Source: Coemansia sp. RSA 487
Taxonomy: Eukaryota > Kickxellomycota > Kickxellomycetes > Kickxellales > Kickxellaceae
Length of the DNA stretch: 22,906 nt
Reading direction: 5' to 3'
Assembly: GCA_027577595.1 (NCBI GenBank)
Contig: JANBRJ010000153.1
Span: 1-22,906 of the forward strand
The first letter of the stretch is position 1; each line of letters starts with the position of its first letter. A model generated the notes under the pieces. That model was not told where the DNA came from and ran no database searches. It saw only the letters and a list, made by a program, of their open reading frames with translations. Below are positions 7,932-15,818 of the stretch, one piece after another. A program made the position numbers and the translations under genes.

Positions 7932-8792
7932 ATGAAGGCCGTAAGCAATTTGCGCACGCGCATGAAGCATCTGGGCGATGCGTCGCCCTCTTCTGGCGAA
8001 GGAGGAGCGGACGGCAACAGCGGCAGCGGCAGCGGCAGCAGCAGCAGCAGCAGCAACAACAACAACAACAACAACAGCAACAGCAACAATCGCATGGCTG
8101 AACAGGGCGACAAAAGTAGCAGTTCGCTTGGGTTCCGACGCCGCCAGCGCACGTCTTCCGGCCCCGCACATCTAACCACACCAGCAACTGGCCAGGCAGC
8201 AGCCACGCCTTCTCCGGCAGCTCGACGCCCCTGGGCAGTGCTGCCACGCAAGCTGCGTGGTCTCCACCCGGCGCCAGCCATAATCTACGTGCGCGAAAAC
8301 CCACAGGCGGTGGCGCATGTGCTGGATACGCTGTATGAAAGCTTGGTGGGCACATACAACGTGGACAGCAAAGATATTCGCGTGACTAACGTTCCAACAG
8401 CATTTGACTTGCCGAGCGCTGTACGGCGGATAGGGAGAAGCAAGCAGGTGGTCATTATTGTTGGCACGCTTTCGCGCGACAAGCCATGGCACGATGAGGG
8501 CCAATTATCCGCAGTTCGAAAGTTTCTTTTGCACTGGTCGCAAAGCACTCCGTTACCTTTAGTCGATGGGCTTGTTGTTGCCGATACGCAGCAAGAGTTG
8601 CTGCACCGCGTGTGCGAGCGCGCGTGGGATGTGCGTGCTGCTGATGACTTTGATATGGTCGATGACCAGGATGAAAACGACGAGGAGAGGGAAGACGACG
8701 AAAAGGGTGCTGGCGCCGACGGGTACCTTTTTGGAAATTATTTGGCCCATCGCGCCATCGAGATGTTTTACTTTGAACAACGCGGCTGGTGA
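7932..8792 (+). CDS. Lumazine-synthase-like protein 1 (probable pseudo-enzyme)
   Basis: The 286-residue protein has a low-complexity N-terminus (residues 30-55 nearly all Ser, Gly and Asn; basic FRRRQRTSS) followed by a lumazine synthase fold from about 114. The family landmarks are VPTAFDLPSAVRRI (154-167, versus VSGSYELPGAALKLI in the RIB4 enzyme here), VVIIVGTLSRDKPWHD (173-188), PLVDGLVVADTQQELLHR (209-226) and the last helix YLAHRAIEMF. A very acidic insert (about 238-258) breaks the fold before that helix. The phosphate-binding KGST becomes RDKP, although His187 falls in register with the catalytic His. The start is the ATG at 7932; the 56 codons before it are AT-rich leader. Catalysis looks unlikely; a partner or regulatory role is inference. 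Confidence 0.75.
   Translation: MKAVSNLRTRMKHLGDASPSSGEGGADGNSGSGSGSSSSSSNNNNNNNSNSNNRMAEQGDKSSSSLGFRRRQRTSSGPAHLTTPATGQAAATPSPAARRPWAVLPRKLRGLHPAPAIIYVRENPQAVAHVLDTLYESLVGTYNVDSKDIRVTNVPTAFDLPSAVRRIGRSKQVVIIVGTLSRDKPWHDEGQLSAVRKFLLHWSQSTPLPLVDGLVVADTQQELLHRVCERAWDVRAADDFDMVDDQDENDEEREDDEKGAGADGYLFGNYLAHRAIEMFYFEQRGW
8013..8091 (+). repeat. AGC/AAC trinucleotide tract coding poly-Ser/Asn
   Basis: Runs of GGCAGC, AGC and AAC codons encode Gly-Ser, Ser and Asn stretches in the N-terminus of the lumazine-synthase-like protein. Such tracts change length easily. Confidence 0.8.
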
Positions 8793-9329
8793 AATGACCA
8801 GTCACGTGTGTATCATTATCAACTTCCATTTATCGTTTTTTGTGTGTATTGCCTTGCATTTATATTTTTTTCGCTGGTAGGTAATATAAAAAGTCAGCGA
8901 GGAAAACCAACCACCCGTCTTTGTGACTGGGGAGGGAAATGGAAGACAAAACTATAGTCCATTATTTCATTTCATTATTTTTCATTATTTTCCTCAGCAT
9001 TAACAAAAGCTTTCTATTGTTAGCAATGTTGTATGTTTCGGAATCGGCCTTTTTTCAGGACGAGCGAAACCTACCACCATCGCCGCTTGACAGCAACAGC
9101 AGCGGATGGCCTTCGCTAATCAACATCCAATCAACAGTGTCGCTACTTTCATCGTACACGCCGCAAGCGTCATCATCGCAGCCAGAAGGCAGCTGTTCAA
9201 TGGCTGTGCTCAGTCCCATCAACGATGTTGATGAATGTTTCAAAGGTAAACAAAAAAAAAACTTTTTTTTATATTTCTCTTCTTTTTGTTTTCTTCCCTC
9301 TTTTGTGTTAATTTGTCTTTTTCGGAATC
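8793..9329. other. Region upstream of the Brl1/Brr6 gene with an unexplained open frame
   Basis: The first 230 bp are AT-rich and presumably hold the terminator of the gene ending at 8792 and the next promoter. From 9026 a coding-like frame is present and is listed separately. The segment 9246-9329 is A/T-rich and pyrimidine-rich like an intron. Confidence 0.4.
9026..9245 (+). other. Coding-like 73-codon frame ending at a splice donor (unassigned exon)
   Basis: The frame starts ATG at 9026 and encodes a Ser/Pro-rich peptide (DERNLPPSPLDSNSSGW, then SYTPQASSSQPEGSCS) using the GC-rich codons typical of genes here. It ends DECFK at AAAG|GTAAAC, followed by an intron-like stretch whose first AG is at 9357-9358. 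Splicing 9245 to 9359 puts the next exon out of frame with the Brl1/Brr6 reading and ends at a stop near 9435. It may be an upstream ORF, an alternative first exon, or an exon of a gene I could not assemble. Confidence 0.3.
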
Positions 9330-10624
9330 ATGGACTTTTCGTTTGTTACGCCGCGCAGAAAACAAAAGGCTCAGGCGCGGCCTCGTCTGGCGCCCATGGA
9401 CGTTGACTTTAACGACACAGACGACTCCTGGCTGAACCACCCCTTTAACCAGCAGCGAGCAGTAGTAGAGTCACCGCCGCCAGTGATGAGCGCTGACGAG
9501 CACCAGAACAAAAGCAAGTTTTACTCGTGGCAGACCGGAAATAAAGGACCATAAATAAAGCTTTAAATGCACTCGGCACTAACCCCTTTGCTGTTTCTAA
9601 TTATCCTTTTGTAGAGAGACTAGTGTCGACGCGTATGGAGCAGGAGCAGCAGCAGGAGCAGGAACGGCAGGCGTCACGCACACCCGTGTTCAGCGATAGA
9701 GCGCCTTTCACATTCACAATGTCGCCGCCGCCGCCGCCGCCGCCGCCCAAGATAGAAACTAAAAAAGAGGAACCGCCAGCAGCGGCTATTGAGGAAGCGG
9801 TGCGATCAAACGACCACCAACCCATATCACCCAAGGCACTGCGCAAGATCTACTCGCGGCGACAAAGACAGCAACAGCAGAAAAGCAGAAACTCTCTTGA
9901 CGATGATGACAGCCAGGAAACCAACGGCGCATGGATGACAGAAAGCGAACCCGAAGAAGACACAAGACAACAAACCACCACTCTTGGCGATAACAACAGA
10001 AGACTGAACCAGCAGCGGACCAACGAGCGGATACAAATGCATCGCGACTTGCCATACGTCATCTCGGGATACCTGCAACTGGGGTTCAACGTATTCATGG
10101 TTGGCACAGTGCTGATCATAGTGGTAAACGTGTTGCTTACGATTCGGCGGGACGTCAATTCCAAAGTGCAAGAGTATTCTTCAGAGATACTGCACGAGAT
10201 AGCCACTTGCTCCAAGCAATACGCCGACAACCAATGCGACCCGCTGAAGCGCGTACCGGCCATGGAGCCTCTGTGCGTTGCGTGGGAAAGCTGCATGCAC
10301 CGGGATCCGACCAAGGTGGGCCGCGCCAAGGTGTCGGCCGAGACGCTTGCCGAGATCGTCAATGGGTTTATCGACCCCATTTCATTTAAAACGATGCTGT
10401 TCTTTGTACTTCTTTTTGTTGGCACTTTGTTGGTTTCGAATTTTGCGTTTGGCGCCTACCGCCAGAACCGGGTGCAAAAGCAGTATGTGCGTCGGAGACA
10501 GCATTTGCACATTATGCCGCCCCAGCAGCAGTCCAAGAGATCCCAGATCCAGCAGCAGCAGCAACCCCGGCGAAGACGCGCTGCTGCTGGTACGCTGCCT
10601 CCTCCCAGCACTGTCTTGAGCTGA
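9330..10624 (+). CDS. Brl1/Brr6-family nuclear envelope protein (two exons, probable GC-AG intron)
   Basis: The predicted 397-residue protein joins exon 9330-9513 to exon 9615-10624. The C-terminal half is the Brr6/Brl1 domain: PYVISGYLQLGFN and a first membrane helix from about residue 208, four cysteines (about 260, 269, 282, 288) in CSKQYADNQC…LC…SC, the RDPTKVGRAKVSAETLAEI block, and a second helix (MLFFVLLFVGTLLVSNFAF). Known members span the nuclear envelope, pair their lumenal cysteines in disulfides and assist nuclear pore complex assembly. The N-terminus is low complexity (Gln/Glu, eight prolines). The start at 9330 has a strong context (ATCATGGAC) and gives MDFSFVTPRR. The exact N-terminal structure is less certain than the domain. 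Confidence 0.8.
9514..9614 (+). other. Probable GC-AG intron in the Brl1/Brr6 gene
   Basis: The downstream frame needs a phase-1 donor before the stop at 9552-9554. None of the GT dinucleotides here has the right phase with the TTTTGTAG acceptor (9607-9614), but GCAAGT at 9514 does. A CACTAAC branch-like site is at 9577-9583. GCAAGT is the usual donor of GC-AG introns. Other pairings, such as GTTTTA at 9518 with the AG at 9618, also keep frame but are weaker. Confidence 0.5.
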
Positions 10625-10912
10625 CCATCAAAACTTTTTTTTGCAATTGCAGGTATATTAATACCACCTGGCACGATCGATACAAGGATGAGGGGGATGT
10701 GGAGGTGGGAAAAAGGAGCATAATCAAAAGCTGTTTTTGTCAGCATGGGTCAAAAGATTACAAATGAATATTATAAAAGCTCGTTCTTTCTCTCTCTTTC
10801 TCCACCCACCTACCTACCTACCCACCTACCTTTTTATCTGGCTTGTGTATAGCTTTTATTTTCCCAACCATCCAAACAAGAGTACAAGAATCAGACTTTA
10901 AAGCTAGAAAGA
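10625..10912 (+). promoter_or_regulatory. RIB4: RIB4 promoter region
   Basis: A TATAAAA box lies at 10772-10778, about 135 bp before the RIB4 start. It is followed by a pyrimidine tract with CTCTCT and a CCTA/CCCA tetranucleotide array (about 10802-10831). Pyrimidine tracts also precede the next gene. Confidence 0.5.
10802..10831 (+). repeat. CCTA-type tetranucleotide array in the RIB4 leader
   Basis: Repeats of CACC, TACC and CACC in register, ending CCACCTACC. It lies downstream of the TATA box, so it probably falls in the 5' untranslated region or at the transcription start. Confidence 0.7.
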
Positions 10913-11542
10913 ATGGCTGGCGGAACCGATTTCGAAAAGGGCACCAAAGACCCAGTGCACAAGCTCGACGGCAGCAAGCTCAAGGTGCTTATCGTCTGTG
11001 CGCGCTGGAACTCGGAGATTGTTGACGAGCTAGTATCGGGGGCAAAGGCGTCTCTCCTTAGCTGCGGCGTCAAGGAGGCCAACATAGTTGTGCGCGATGT
11101 GTCGGGATCGTACGAGCTTCCGGGAGCGGCGCTCAAGCTTATCCGCCAGTCGCAGCAGCAATCAACCAACCTGGTGTCTGACATTGTTGAAGATATTTTG
11201 ACCAGCGCAAGCGCGACAGCCACGGCGGCGGTTACGGGTAGCAGAGCCTCCCGTAGCGAGGAAGGCGTGACAAAGTCGGGGCCGTTTGATGCGGCGATTT
11301 GCGTGGGGGTGCTTATCAAGGGCAGCACAATGCACTTTGAATACATCTCGGAGGCGGTGACCCACGGAATCATGCGTGTGGGGCTGGATACCGGCGTTCC
11401 TACGGTGTTTGGCGTGCTGACCTGCATGACTGACGAACAGGCTTTGCAGCGGGCCGGCATGGGAACCGGAAACAACAAGGGTCACAACCACGGTTCCGAC
11501 TGGGGCACGGCAGCCGTTGACATGGCGCTGCTCTCACTCTGA
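10913..11542 (+). CDS. RIB4: 6,7-dimethyl-8-ribityllumazine synthase (riboflavin biosynthesis)
   Basis: The 209-residue enzyme should condense 5-amino-6-ribitylamino-uracil with 3,4-dihydroxy-2-butanone 4-phosphate, the penultimate step to riboflavin. The family blocks are present in order: VLIVCARWN (25-33, aromatic Trp at the substrate site), VSGSYELPGAA (63-73), AAICVGVLIKGSTMHFEYI (127-145) with phosphate-binding Gly-Ser-Thr and catalytic His141, GVPTVFGVLTCMTDEQALQRAG, and NNKGHNHGSDWGTAAVDMA at the end. About 40 residues rich in Ser, Thr and Ala (79-122) are inserted before the catalytic strand, making it longer than bacterial enzymes and yeast Rib4. The ATG follows AAAGA. It lies between two diverged homologues on the same strand. 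Confidence 0.97.
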   Translation: MAGGTDFEKGTKDPVHKLDGSKLKVLIVCARWNSEIVDELVSGAKASLLSCGVKEANIVVRDVSGSYELPGAALKLIRQSQQQSTNLVSDIVEDILTSASATATAAVTGSRASRSEEGVTKSGPFDAAICVGVLIKGSTMHFEYISEAVTHGIMRVGLDTGVPTVFGVLTCMTDEQALQRAGMGTGNNKGHNHGSDWGTAAVDMALLSL

Positions 11543-11850
11543 GGGGAAAACTCAAGTCAGATACTGCTTTCCTCTTTCCTCTTTCGACACTCTTGCCTGC
11601 GACGAAGCACATGCCAGCAGCGGCAATTAATGTGCGAGGGTTCATCATCGTCATCATCATCAATATCTGCAAAAAAGAAAACCCGAAAACATTTCAATAT
11701 TTGACAAGATAAAAGGAGGCGTTTGTTTCTCTATCGGGTGTGCTCTGTCTCTTTCTCTCTTTCTTTCGTGGTTAAGTAAATATATATTTGTTATCCACCG
11801 CTATTCTCCTCCTCCTCCTCCTCTATCTTTATCTCTTAAGGCAAGGCAGG
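11543..11850 (+). promoter_or_regulatory. Spacer between RIB4 and lumazine-synthase-like gene 2
   Basis: About 308 bp. It carries CTTTCCTCTTTCC near the start, a TCATCATCGTCATCATCATC run (about 11641-11661), and a second pyrimidine tract (about 11740-11768) with a CTCCTC run just before the next start. No clear TATA box apart from TATATATT near 11781. Confidence 0.4.
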
Positions 11851-12351
11851 ATGACAAGATTGCCTATTCTACGACGAGCCTTTGAGTCGCCAAAGTGGAC
11901 AATATCTTCTCCGCGCATCGGAATCGTCTACTCTGCCGAAAACTGGGACCACATCGAGCCCCTTGTCAACGACCTGCGGTACGAGCTAATAGATCACTAC
12001 GGCATCAGCCCCATTAGCGTCAAGATCACGCAAGCCGAAAGCGTACACGAGATCCCAATGTATGTCGTGCACTCGCATCAGCGCAGCGACATTGTTTTTG
12101 CGCTGGGCGTGGTTTTCCGCGATATGCCACTGTATCAGGAGCGGCTGGTGGATCTGCTCACACGTAGACTTGGCTCCATTGGACTGCCTGGCCGGCTGCC
12201 TGTGTTTGATTGCATCCTGGTCAAGGATTCGCAGAAGCAGCTGAGCATGGATCTTGCTGTGCTTGGTGGCCACAAAGGCGGCGGCGTGGGGAAGATCTGG
12301 GCAAAGCGTGCAATGGATGCGTTGGCGATGCTGTCAAGACCTACTAGCTGA
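11851..12351 (+). CDS. Lumazine-synthase-like protein 2 (probable pseudo-enzyme)
   Basis: The 166-residue protein has the compact size of a plain lumazine synthase subunit. RIGIVYSAENWDHIEPLVNDL (22-42) matches the first strand and helix, with Trp32 kept. SVHEIPMYVV replaces the SYELPGAA segment. IVFALGVVFRDMPLYQER (81-98) matches AICVGVLIKGSTMHFEY. There the phosphate-binding KGST is RDMP and the catalytic His position is Tyr95, so the enzyme reaction is very unlikely. LPVFDCILVKDSQKQLSMD matches the VPTVFGVLT segment, and GGGVGKIWAKRAMDALAML the final helix. The ATG at 11851 is the first in frame; the codons before it are a pyrimidine tract. It may assemble with Rib4 subunits, but that is inference. 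Confidence 0.75.
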   Translation: MTRLPILRRAFESPKWTISSPRIGIVYSAENWDHIEPLVNDLRYELIDHYGISPISVKITQAESVHEIPMYVVHSHQRSDIVFALGVVFRDMPLYQERLVDLLTRRLGSIGLPGRLPVFDCILVKDSQKQLSMDLAVLGGHKGGGVGKIWAKRAMDALAMLSRPTS

Positions 12352-12606
12352 TAAATTAGATCACGCTCCCTTGTAACAATATCCAATTTGATTAACACAC
12401 TCTTCCCTCCAGATTTTCTTTCCCTTGATATCCTGATTGCGCCATACAATGTTCCCACGTCGTCATTCCAGAAACTGGCACTTAAAAAAGGATGTGAGAC
12501 ATCAATAGAAAAAAAACAGGGTATAAAGTGAGCACAAGTACGAAATATCCTTTTGACCCCTTTTTCTTTCTCTTATTTCAAATATTTCTTCTTTCTCACT
12601 GGGAAA
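12352..12606 (+). promoter_or_regulatory. DUG3: DUG3 promoter region
   Basis: TATAAA at 12522-12527 lies 80 bp before the DUG3 ATG and is followed by a T-rich leader (tttttctttctctt). Confidence 0.45.
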
Positions 12607-13512
12607 ATGTGCCGCTTTCTTTTGTACAAAAGCAATTCACCCATTCTGCTTGCCGACCTGCTCACTCGGCCCGCACACTCGATCATCATGCAGTCGTTCA
12701 ACTGCAAGCTGCGCATCGACCTAAGGCGGCCGATGAACGGCGACGGGTTCGGCATCGGATGGTACGACGAGCCAGGCACGCCAGGGTGCATCTTCACATC
12801 GACGCTGCCAGCATGGGGCAACCTCAATTTGCAGCGTCTTGCCGAGAAGATCAAAAGCGCCCTAGTGTTTGCGCACGTGCGTGCCACTACGGGCGACACA
12901 GCGACATCCGAATCCAACTGCCATCCGTGGCAGTTTGGGAACCTCATGTGGATGCACAACGGCAACATTGGCGGCTTTGACAAGATCAAGCGGCGGCTGC
13001 AGAATGCGCTCCGCGAGGACATATATTTGGCGGTGCAAGGGACCACCGACTCGGAGCATGCGTTTGCGCTGTTCCTCAACATGCTGGATGACCCCACCAA
13101 GCCGGTGTTTTCGTTCCAGGAGCTGCGCACCGCCATGCTGCGCACCATCGAGCAGCTCAACGAATGGCTCGAGGGCGAGGACGAGATCTCGCTGATGAAT
13201 TTTGCAGTCACCGACGGACAGTCTGTGGTTTGCACGCGGTACACCACAAGCTCTGAATTGGAGGCTGCATCGCTGTTCTACTCGTCGGGATCCGAGTTCC
13301 GGGCAGACGATGGCCAGTACCGGATGATCAAGGCCAACAAGCGCGAGGACGTTGTTGTTGTCGCCTCAGAGCCGCTGACATACGAGCGCTCCGACTGGCT
13401 GGTCATCCCCACCAACACGCTGCTTGTCATCACGCCCAAGCAAAACGTCCATTTGCATCCGATCAAAGACAAGTACTGGAACCCAAGCAGAAGCCTGGCC
13501 ACTTCCAGCTAA
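12607..13512 (+). CDS. DUG3: Dug3-type class II glutamine amidotransferase (glutathione degradation)
   Basis: The 301-residue protein begins MCRFLLYKS, placing Cys2 as the N-terminal nucleophile after Met removal. Further class II amidotransferase landmarks are NGDGFGIGWYDE (44-55), FAHVRATTGDT (88-98), NCHPWQFGNLMWMHNGNIGGF (104-124, Asn-Gly oxyanion region) and TTDSEHAFALF. In yeast, Dug3 works with Dug2 to cleave glutathione in the cytosol as an alternative to gamma-glutamyl transpeptidase. The start at 12607 is fixed by the required Cys2, not the frame opening at 12553. The C-terminal part (CTRYTTSSELEAASLFYSSG) is also family-like. It converges on the acetyltransferase gene with 99 bp between stops. 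Confidence 0.93.
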   Translation: MCRFLLYKSNSPILLADLLTRPAHSIIMQSFNCKLRIDLRRPMNGDGFGIGWYDEPGTPGCIFTSTLPAWGNLNLQRLAEKIKSALVFAHVRATTGDTATSESNCHPWQFGNLMWMHNGNIGGFDKIKRRLQNALREDIYLAVQGTTDSEHAFALFLNMLDDPTKPVFSFQELRTAMLRTIEQLNEWLEGEDEISLMNFAVTDGQSVVCTRYTTSSELEAASLFYSSGSEFRADDGQYRMIKANKREDVVVVASEPLTYERSDWLVIPTNTLLVITPKQNVHLHPIKDKYWNPSRSLATSS

Positions 13513-13611
13513 CTGATAGTTCTTGATTTTTGTATAGTTTCACTCTAGAAAAAAAGGGGGTTCTTCCGGTATTAAATAGACTTTTTTGTGTGTGCATTGA
13601 TCCCCAAGTGA

Positions 13612-14118
13612 TTACATTTCAGCCAAGTCGCCCAGAGCTTGTCCGGCTACTCTGTTTATGATCCACTCGTTCAGCTGGCGTGCTCCCAGCGACTCGTAGA
13701 ACCGGATAGCCGGCTCGTTCCAGTCGAGAACCACCCACTCCATACGCCCACACTCGCGCTTCTTTGCAATGGCTGCCAAATGGGCGAGCAGCCGCTTGCC
13801 AATGCCAAAACCACGGAACTCGCTGTCGACGAACAGATCCTCCAGGTACAGCCCCGGACGGCCCTTCCATGTCGAAAAGTTGAAAAAGTACAGCGCAAAA
13901 CCTGCCACCACCTCTTGATTGTCGGTTGGTCGTTTCACGTATGCAAGCAGAACGTGCGCATAAGGGTGCGGTCCAAACAGGTTTTTCAAAAGCAGATCCT
14001 CTGTTGCCTCCACCTCGTGCGACGCGGCCTTTTCATACTCAGCCAGTCGCTTGATAAAGCCCAAGACCACCGTGATGTCGTGCTCGGTTGCTGGGACCAC
14101 TCTGATGTTTGTTGACAT
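13612..14118 (-). CDS. GNAT acetyltransferase, diamine/thialysine N-acetyltransferase type
   Basis: The 168-residue protein fits a single GNAT domain of the SAT1/SAT2 type. It opens with IRVVPATEHDITVVLGFIK, has the YEKA segment typical of that subfamily, the LYLEDLFVDSEFRG strand, and the acetyl-CoA-binding RGFGIGKRLL followed by a helix. VVLDWNEPAIRFYESLGA completes motif B. Relatives acetylate spermidine, spermine or thialysine using acetyl-CoA; the substrate here cannot be decided from sequence. The protein is probably cytosolic, with no signal peptide or membrane segment. It is divergent from the membrane protein gene starting at 14724. Confidence 0.88.
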   Translation of the reverse strand: MSTNIRVVPATEHDITVVLGFIKRLAEYEKAASHEVEATEDLLLKNLFGPHPYAHVLLAYVKRPTDNQEVVAGFALYFFNFSTWKGRPGLYLEDLFVDSEFRGFGIGKRLLAHLAAIAKKRECGRMEWVVLDWNEPAIRFYESLGARQLNEWIINRVAGQALGDLAEM

Positions 14119-14723
14119 TATAACAATATTTGTAATATAAGTATTTTTATGCAGCTAAGATTCAAACAAAAGCAAAACATGTTTTTTCTTGGTTTTCTTG
14201 GTACAAAATTTTTTTTACTTTCCTGTTGTAGATATGCATTGATTTCCCGACTTTTTTTCAGTCGTCTCCCCCTCCCCAACAAAGAAACAATCAACATAAT
14301 AAAAGGCAAAATGAACAAAAGAGGATCCCTTGAAATCTAAGCAACAAAGGTTGTCAACTGCGCTTTTTCCATCAATCCGTGTCAATAAGCACTATTGCAT
14401 TGTTCCAATCGCTCTTATTGGCTACTGCACACACATGTATACGTGATGCATGTGGGATGTTGGCGTTTGGCGGCTTTATTTTTCCAGTTTCTTTTTGCCA
14501 AGCTGCGAAAAAAGAACTCCAATAAATAAATACATGACGGCTTTCCACCTTTTCTTTTTGGTCAAATGCTGCTATTCTCTTACTTTGCTTTTCCCCTCTT
14601 CCTGCTGCTTTTCATTCTTCAATAAAAGGCGTCATCTGTCCCTCTTTTGTCTTATCCAAAATTGTGTTTTAGTATTCTCTTATAATAATCTTATTCTGAA
14701 AACTATTTATTTATATATCAAGA
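14119..14723. promoter_or_regulatory. Divergent promoter region with paired CCAAT boxes
   Basis: The 605-bp gap between divergent starts contains CCAAT at 14405-14409 and its inverse ATTGG at 14417-14421, so a CCAAT-binding complex could act in both directions. The rest is AT-rich with T runs. A 63-codon frame at 14149 looks like chance. Confidence 0.45.
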
Positions 14724-15380
14724 ATGCTGGTGTCCAATACGCTACTCAGAGGAGTACGGTTCTACCTGTACGTATCGGCCATCCTTCTGGTCGTCATTGA
14801 GCTTATCGTCGATGCGCTGTCGCTCAGCTCCATCAACGACCTGTCCGACTCGCTACCATCGGGGTACCGCAGTGGACTTTCCCACGTTAGGGGAGCGGCC
14901 GGGTACACAATGTTTGTCACTCTCATCACTTTGCTTCTTGTGCCCTCGATTGCGTTTGGCGGTATTCTAGCCAACCGAGGCATTGCCATTGCTGCTATTC
15001 TGAACCGCGTGCTACTTGAGGTTTCAGCAGTCTCTGCGCTGACGCTGTTCTGGTTCGTGTCAGGATGCGTAATGGCCAACTATGCGGACTGCGGCGGAAG
15101 AGGCATGTGTTCGCGTTTCAGAGCAGCCACAGCGTTTGCATGGCTCCTGTTCTTTAACCTTCTTGCAGAAGTGGCGATTCTGGTGCTCATTTTGCTCAAG
15201 ATCCGTTCCAGCAATGGCGATATCAAGACCGCTTATACTTATGATGTGGACGATGTTTCGCCCACTCCCGTCATGGCTGCTGCGCCTATGCACTCGGAGC
15301 AGCCGTATTCGCCTACGGCTCGCGCGGAAGAATCGTATTACGAGAGCCAGCCTAAGGTCGCCATGCCTACTCCTCATTAA
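14724..15380 (+). CDS. Four-helix membrane protein, MARVEL-like, paralogue 1
   Basis: The 218-residue protein has four hydrophobic segments: about 11-33 (YLYVSAILLVVIELIVDAL), 60-80, 96-114 (SAVSALTLFWFVSGCVM) and 135-158 (AFAWLLFFNLLAEVAILVLI). A C-terminal cytosolic tail with Tyr, Pro and Ser follows. A short loop with two cysteines (YADCGGRGMCSRFRAATAFAW) precedes helix 4. Helix layout and the Arg/aromatic loop fit MARVEL-type proteins, which organise membrane domains and vesicle traffic. The family call rests on layout rather than a decisive motif. It is followed in tandem by a close relative at 15819, sharing GYTMF/GWTMF and TAFAWL. Confidence 0.7.
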   Translation: MLVSNTLLRGVRFYLYVSAILLVVIELIVDALSLSSINDLSDSLPSGYRSGLSHVRGAAGYTMFVTLITLLLVPSIAFGGILANRGIAIAAILNRVLLEVSAVSALTLFWFVSGCVMANYADCGGRGMCSRFRAATAFAWLLFFNLLAEVAILVLILLKIRSSNGDIKTAYTYDVDDVSPTPVMAAAPMHSEQPYSPTARAEESYYESQPKVAMPTPH

Positions 15381-15818
15381 ATAAGGAAAGGAGGAGGTTA
15401 TTTGTGTTTAGTGTGAATTTCTTTTTAACTGTGTCAACTGATTAATTTTTCTAATCGTTCTGGAAGGAACTCGTGTTTTCCTTTTTTGGGATCATGTTGA
15501 GGATGAAAAGCGAAATCCCCCGTCATAAAGGAGTGTGGGATAAAGGAAATAAATAAAAATCGAACTGCGCAAAGAAGCTATATTTAGCTTTCGCGCTCTT
15601 TGCCATTACTGGCAATGACAAAAAGTACATGATCTTTTTTTCTTTTCTTTTGTCCCATTTTTAAAAATCCATTTGCTTAAATCCATTTGGCTGCATTTGG
15701 CTTTCTTTCTTTCTTCTCTGCACTAGCTTTTTTTTAAAACACCTTTTCGACTTAAGCTTTTCTTTTTTCTTTCACGGAATACTTTGTTCATTAATCACAC
15801 GCTTGCATATTTGTTATA
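15381..15818. other. Spacer between the two MARVEL-like genes
   Basis: 438 bp of AT-rich DNA with AATAAATAAAAA near 15549 (a likely poly(A) signal for the first gene) and pyrimidine-rich leader sequence (about 15696-15775) for the second. No reading frame or repeat of the genes is visible. Confidence 0.4.

Noticed and set aside
10891-11478. 195-codon open frame on the minus strand
   Set aside because: It is antisense to RIB4, which has all family motifs; its residues have no recognisable pattern.
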